Below, one piece after another: positions 5,677 through 8,046 of a stretch of 8,046 bases of DNA (within the stretch, counting starts at the first letter, position 1; every line of letters begins with the position of its first letter). The stretch covers positions 1 through 8,046 of the forward strand of contig DATCVA010000353.1 of NCBI GenBank assembly GCA_036567205.1, read 5' to 3'. The position numbers were made by a program, and so were the translations under genes. This stretch comes from DATCVA01 sp036567205 (GTDB lineage Bacteria > Pseudomonadota > Gammaproteobacteria > Burkholderiales > Burkholderiaceae_B). The notes under the pieces were generated by a model that saw only the letters and a list, made by a program, of their open reading frames with translations, had not been told where the DNA came from and made no database searches.

Positions 5677-6969
5677 ATGTCGGTCTCACAGCAGGTTTTT
5701 CTGCGCGACGCAATGCGTCGCTTAAATTTAACCCGCGATGTCTTCGCCGCGCGGGTTGGTGTGAAACGTCGAGCGCTCGATACCTGGCTTCTACCGGAAG
5801 GTTCTCAGGAAGCACGAACAATGCCCGAAGTGGTTAGCCGTTTCGTGACGGAAATTGTTGAAAATGAGTCCTTGCTGAAAAAATACGCGCAGAGTGCGCA
5901 ATTCGGCTCGCTACGCGACCGAATTTCCTCTAATGGCAAGCATCAGTTATTGTCGGTCGACCAGTTTTCCCGCGAATCGGTAGAAGAATTATTCCGTATT
6001 GCCGATCTTATGCAGCCTATTGCTCGTCGACAGAAGGTCTCCCGAGTTCTCGAGGGGGCGGTGCTGGGCAATTTATTTTTTGAGGCTAGTACTCGTACCC
6101 GTGTAAGCTTCGGTGCAGCATTTTGCCGCCTGGGCGGATCTGTTTGCGACACTACCGGCTTTACGTTTTCGTCTATGGCTAAAGGCGAGTCCATTTATGA
6201 TACCAGCCGCGTCATGAGCGGTTATGTCGATGCCATGGTTATTCGCCACCCGGAACAAGGGTCTGTCGCCGAATTTGCCACGGCCACCAACATTCCAGTG
6301 GTTAATGGGGGCGATGGCGCTGGTGAACACCCAAGCCAGGCTCTGTTGGATTTGTATACGATACTGACTGAGTTCTCACGCCTGGGCAAGCTGCTTGACG
6401 GCGCTCATATCGCAATGGCAGGCGATCTTAAGTACGGGCGTACAGTACATTCGCTAATTAAACTGCTGGCTTTATATCGTGGCTTGAAATTTACGCTGAT
6501 TTCCCCGCGTGGGCTCGAAATGCCCGGTTATATTATTGAGCAGGCCAGCAAGCATGGGCATGTGATCGAACAAACCAACTCGCTCGAGCAAGGATTGGTT
6601 GGCGCAGATGTTATTTATGCTACTCGTGTACAGAAAGAACGTTTCGCCGACGAAGACCTCGAGGGCTATACCGCCGAGTTTCAGGTTAACCGTGCGATAG
6701 TTGATAAATGCTGTGGACCGGACGTTATTGTTATGCACCCTTTGCCTCGCGATAGTCGTGAAGGGGCGCACGATCTCAGTGTCGATCTGAATCACGACCC
6801 GCGGCTCGCTATTTTCAGGCAGACCGATAACGGCATTCCTGTGCGTATGGCTATTTTTGCGGTACTTTTGGGGGTTGAGGGGCTAGTGCAACATTCGTTG
6901 CGCGACGTTACCTGGAGCCCGCCATCGCATATCGGACCGGACGACAGCATTTTTCACGGGATAGATTAA
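5677..6969 (+). CDS. pyrB: Aspartate carbamoyltransferase with N-terminal helix-turn-helix-like extension
   Basis: Catalyses carbamoyl phosphate + aspartate to N-carbamoylaspartate, the committed step of pyrimidine synthesis in the cytoplasm. The 430 residues exceed the E. coli catalytic chain (about 310) by ~90 at the front and ~25 at the end. Active-site motifs are all present: STRTR (138-142), Lys169 in MAKGES, Arg190 in IRHP, HPSQ (218-221), DLKYGRTVHS (250-259, Arg255), TRVQKERF (316-323, Arg317) and HPLPR (354-358). Residues 5-62 read as a Cro/CI-like four-helix unit: helix 1 QVFLRDAMRRLNL, helix 2 TRDVFAARVG, turn, recognition-like helix KRRALDTWLL, then a helix from MPEVVSRFVTEIV. The ATG has AAGGGGG (5661-5667) 9 nt upstream and the extension is in frame and well initiated, so it is part of the protein. 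No pyrI or pyrC-like gene lies beside it. A perfect palindrome overlaps its promoter. The extension may be usual in Burkholderiales; I believe so but cannot verify. Confidence 0.96.
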   Translation: MSVSQQVFLRDAMRRLNLTRDVFAARVGVKRRALDTWLLPEGSQEARTMPEVVSRFVTEIVENESLLKKYAQSAQFGSLRDRISSNGKHQLLSVDQFSRESVEELFRIADLMQPIARRQKVSRVLEGAVLGNLFFEASTRTRVSFGAAFCRLGGSVCDTTGFTFSSMAKGESIYDTSRVMSGYVDAMVIRHPEQGSVAEFATATNIPVVNGGDGAGEHPSQALLDLYTILTEFSRLGKLLDGAHIAMAGDLKYGRTVHSLIKLLALYRGLKFTLISPRGLEMPGYIIEQASKHGHVIEQTNSLEQGLVGADVIYATRVQKERFADEDLEGYTAEFQVNRAIVDKCCGPDVIVMHPLPRDSREGAHDLSVDLNHDPRLAIFRQTDNGIPVRMAIFAVLLGVEGLVQHSLRDVTWSPPSHIGPDDSIFHGID

Positions 6970-6980
6970 AACCTGTAAAC

Positions 6981-7015
6981 AAAGACCAGATAGGGTTAAG
7001 TCTATCTGGTCTTTT
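6981..7015. terminator. Intrinsic terminator between convergent pyrB and rdgC
   Basis: A perfect 13-bp stem pairs AAAGACCAGATAG (6981-6993) with CTATCTGGTCTTT (7002-7014) around an 8-nt loop, ending in a T run on the plus strand (7012-7015). It starts 11 nt after the pyrB stop. On the minus strand the matching run is TTT-G-TTT, so it can serve rdgC too, though less strongly. Confidence 0.85.
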
Positions 7016-7048
7016 ACTGCTTGTTGGCAGCCCTTTACTTCTTTTATA

Positions 7049-7948
7049 TCAGGACGTCTTTTTTTCCCCGCCCAGTGCTTCGGTCAGGGCATCCATAAGC
7101 TGGGCCAATTCGCCAGTCATCAACGTCATGTCGGAGTCGAATTGATCCGCATCGTTGTGCGAGCTTTCCTGTCCTTCTTTCAGGACATCCAGGGGCGTTA
7201 CGCGTTTGACGTCCAGGCCTTCAGTCAAGACAAACGAGACGCGATTAGCCCATGTCAAAGCTAGCCGGGTGCATTGTTTGCCTGCTTGCACGTGTTTGCG
7301 CACGTCGTCAATTTCTATGCTTTGACGCACATACCGCACAGCCGCGCGGCTTTCGCTGGTTGAGCGCAACTCGGTGTCTTGATCGATGGAGAAGCCAGTT
7401 GGCGCTTCATCTTCGACAAGCCAATTGGTCATGGCTGACGCCGGTGATTGCTCAACATAAAGCTGTACAACCGGGAACGGATCAATCGCTTTGGCCAGCA
7501 TGCCCAGCACTTCATCGCATTTAGCCGAGGCAGCGGCATCAATAACCAGCCAATGGTTTTTGGTGTCGATCCAGACGCGAGTGTCGCGGTAAAGGCTAAA
7601 AGCTTTGGGCAGCAGTTCGTCAGCGACCTGCTCCTTGATCTCTTTCATCTGCTTGCGGCCAGGCTTATAGCCTTGCTGCTCTTCGATTTCCTGCGCTTTG
7701 GCGCGTGCTACTTGATTGACAACCGTAGTAGGCAATAACTTCTTGTCGGCGCGCAGGCTCAACAGAATCTGACCGTTAAGCGAATACACCAAACCGCTGT
7801 TTTCTTGAGGAGGAACCCACCCCAGGCTTTGCATTTCCTGGCTGCTGCCAGGCTGGAAAGCCTGTTTCTCAAGGGCTGCTTCAAGTGCGTCGGGGGTGCA
7901 AGACCAAGAAGGGGCAAGGCGGAATATTTTGAGATTTTTGAACCACAT
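7049..7948 (-). CDS. rdgC: Recombination-associated protein RdgC
   Basis: A 299-residue protein, near the ~300 of E. coli RdgC. RdgC is a nucleoid-associated protein that forms a ring-shaped dimer around DNA and limits RecA loading and activity; in Neisseria it influences pilin antigenic variation. The family's opening MWFKNLKIFRL is present and fixes the start at 7946-7948; the frame is open for another 31 codons upstream, but that region holds the predicted promoter and is not RdgC-like. Other family-like stretches are LGWVPP near residue 43, LLPTTVVNQ near residue 70, the KPGRKQMKEIKEQV segment and LLPKAFSLYRDTRVWIDT, followed by a conserved-looking LVIDAAASAKCDEVLGML. No strong ribosome-binding site precedes the ATG (only AAAGACG-like sequence). 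It converges on pyrB across a shared terminator. Confidence 0.95.
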   Translation of the reverse strand: MWFKNLKIFRLAPSWSCTPDALEAALEKQAFQPGSSQEMQSLGWVPPQENSGLVYSLNGQILLSLRADKKLLPTTVVNQVARAKAQEIEEQQGYKPGRKQMKEIKEQVADELLPKAFSLYRDTRVWIDTKNHWLVIDAAASAKCDEVLGMLAKAIDPFPVVQLYVEQSPASAMTNWLVEDEAPTGFSIDQDTELRSTSESRAAVRYVRQSIEIDDVRKHVQAGKQCTRLALTWANRVSFVLTEGLDVKRVTPLDVLKEGQESSHNDADQFDSDMTLMTGELAQLMDALTEALGGEKKTS

Positions 7949-8012
7949 GATTGAACGTCTTTGTAGTATGTAATGGTGAAACGCATGGCACGCTGGATAA
8001 GTGCGTTGCGCA

Positions 8013-8041
8013 AGTATATCGATCGACGATTGTAAGCCCAA
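8013..8041 (-). promoter_or_regulatory. Predicted sigma-70 promoter of rdgC
   Basis: Reading the minus strand, TTGGGC (8036-8041) and TATACT (8013-8018; 5 of 6 to TATAAT) are 17 bp apart. Transcription would start near 8006, giving a leader of about 58 nt. The -35 matches only in its TTG, so the call depends mainly on the -10 and spacing. Confidence 0.4.
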
Positions 8042-8046
8042 TTTTT

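Noticed and set aside
5625..5837. 70-codon plus-strand frame as a pyrB leader peptide
   Set aside because: It runs deep into pyrB in another frame, lacks a ribosome-binding site and has no pyrimidine- or uridine-linked leader features; the predicted start would also leave its ATG untranscribed.
7949..8041. Longer start for rdgC
   Set aside because: The family begins MWFKNL at 7948, and the upstream segment contains the predicted -10 and -35.

Overview
The window looks like chromosomal DNA from a betaproteobacterium of the order Burkholderiales, probably in or near Alcaligenaceae. This rests on three things: an aspartate carbamoyltransferase with an extra N-terminal domain, a proteobacterial-type RdgC, and a periplasmic alpha-2-macroglobulin/PBP1C gene pair, all in DNA of moderate GC content. 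The taxonomic call is an inference from protein style. No rRNA, tRNA, transposase, phage gene or CRISPR array was seen.

Layout. Positions 2-1627 (+) are the 3' part of a bacterial alpha-2-macroglobulin gene, carrying the CLEQ thioester motif. It overlaps by 4 nt with pbpC (1624-3930, +), which encodes the bifunctional peptidoglycan synthase PBP1C. The two form an envelope-defence and wall-repair module. The gap from 3931 to 4294 holds a hairpin at the pbpC stop, a probable 46-residue membrane protein gene on the minus strand (3955-4095), a pair of 9-bp direct repeats, and an extended -10 promoter for the next gene. Positions 4295-4879 (+) encode a lipoprotein whose C-terminal half resembles the P1-head subdomain of SecD. 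A very long hairpin (4899-4959) follows and probably acts as a terminator in both directions. Positions 5026-5559 (+) encode an unrecognised protein with about three membrane helices.

A short promoter region with a perfect 12-bp inverted repeat (5635-5661) leads into pyrB (5677-6969, +). This is an ATCase with all recognised active-site motifs plus an N-terminal segment of about 90 residues that reads as a Cro/CI-type helix-turn-helix. A hairpin terminator (6981-7015) lies between pyrB and the convergent rdgC (7049-7948, -), whose promoter lies near the right edge.

Most of the window is ordinary housekeeping and envelope DNA. The part most worth a second look is the combination of an HTH-like domain fused to ATCase with a perfect palindrome over its own predicted promoter, which suggests (but does not prove) a self-regulating pyrimidine enzyme. 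Second are the SecD-P1-like lipoprotein and the 27-bp-arm inverted repeat behind it.
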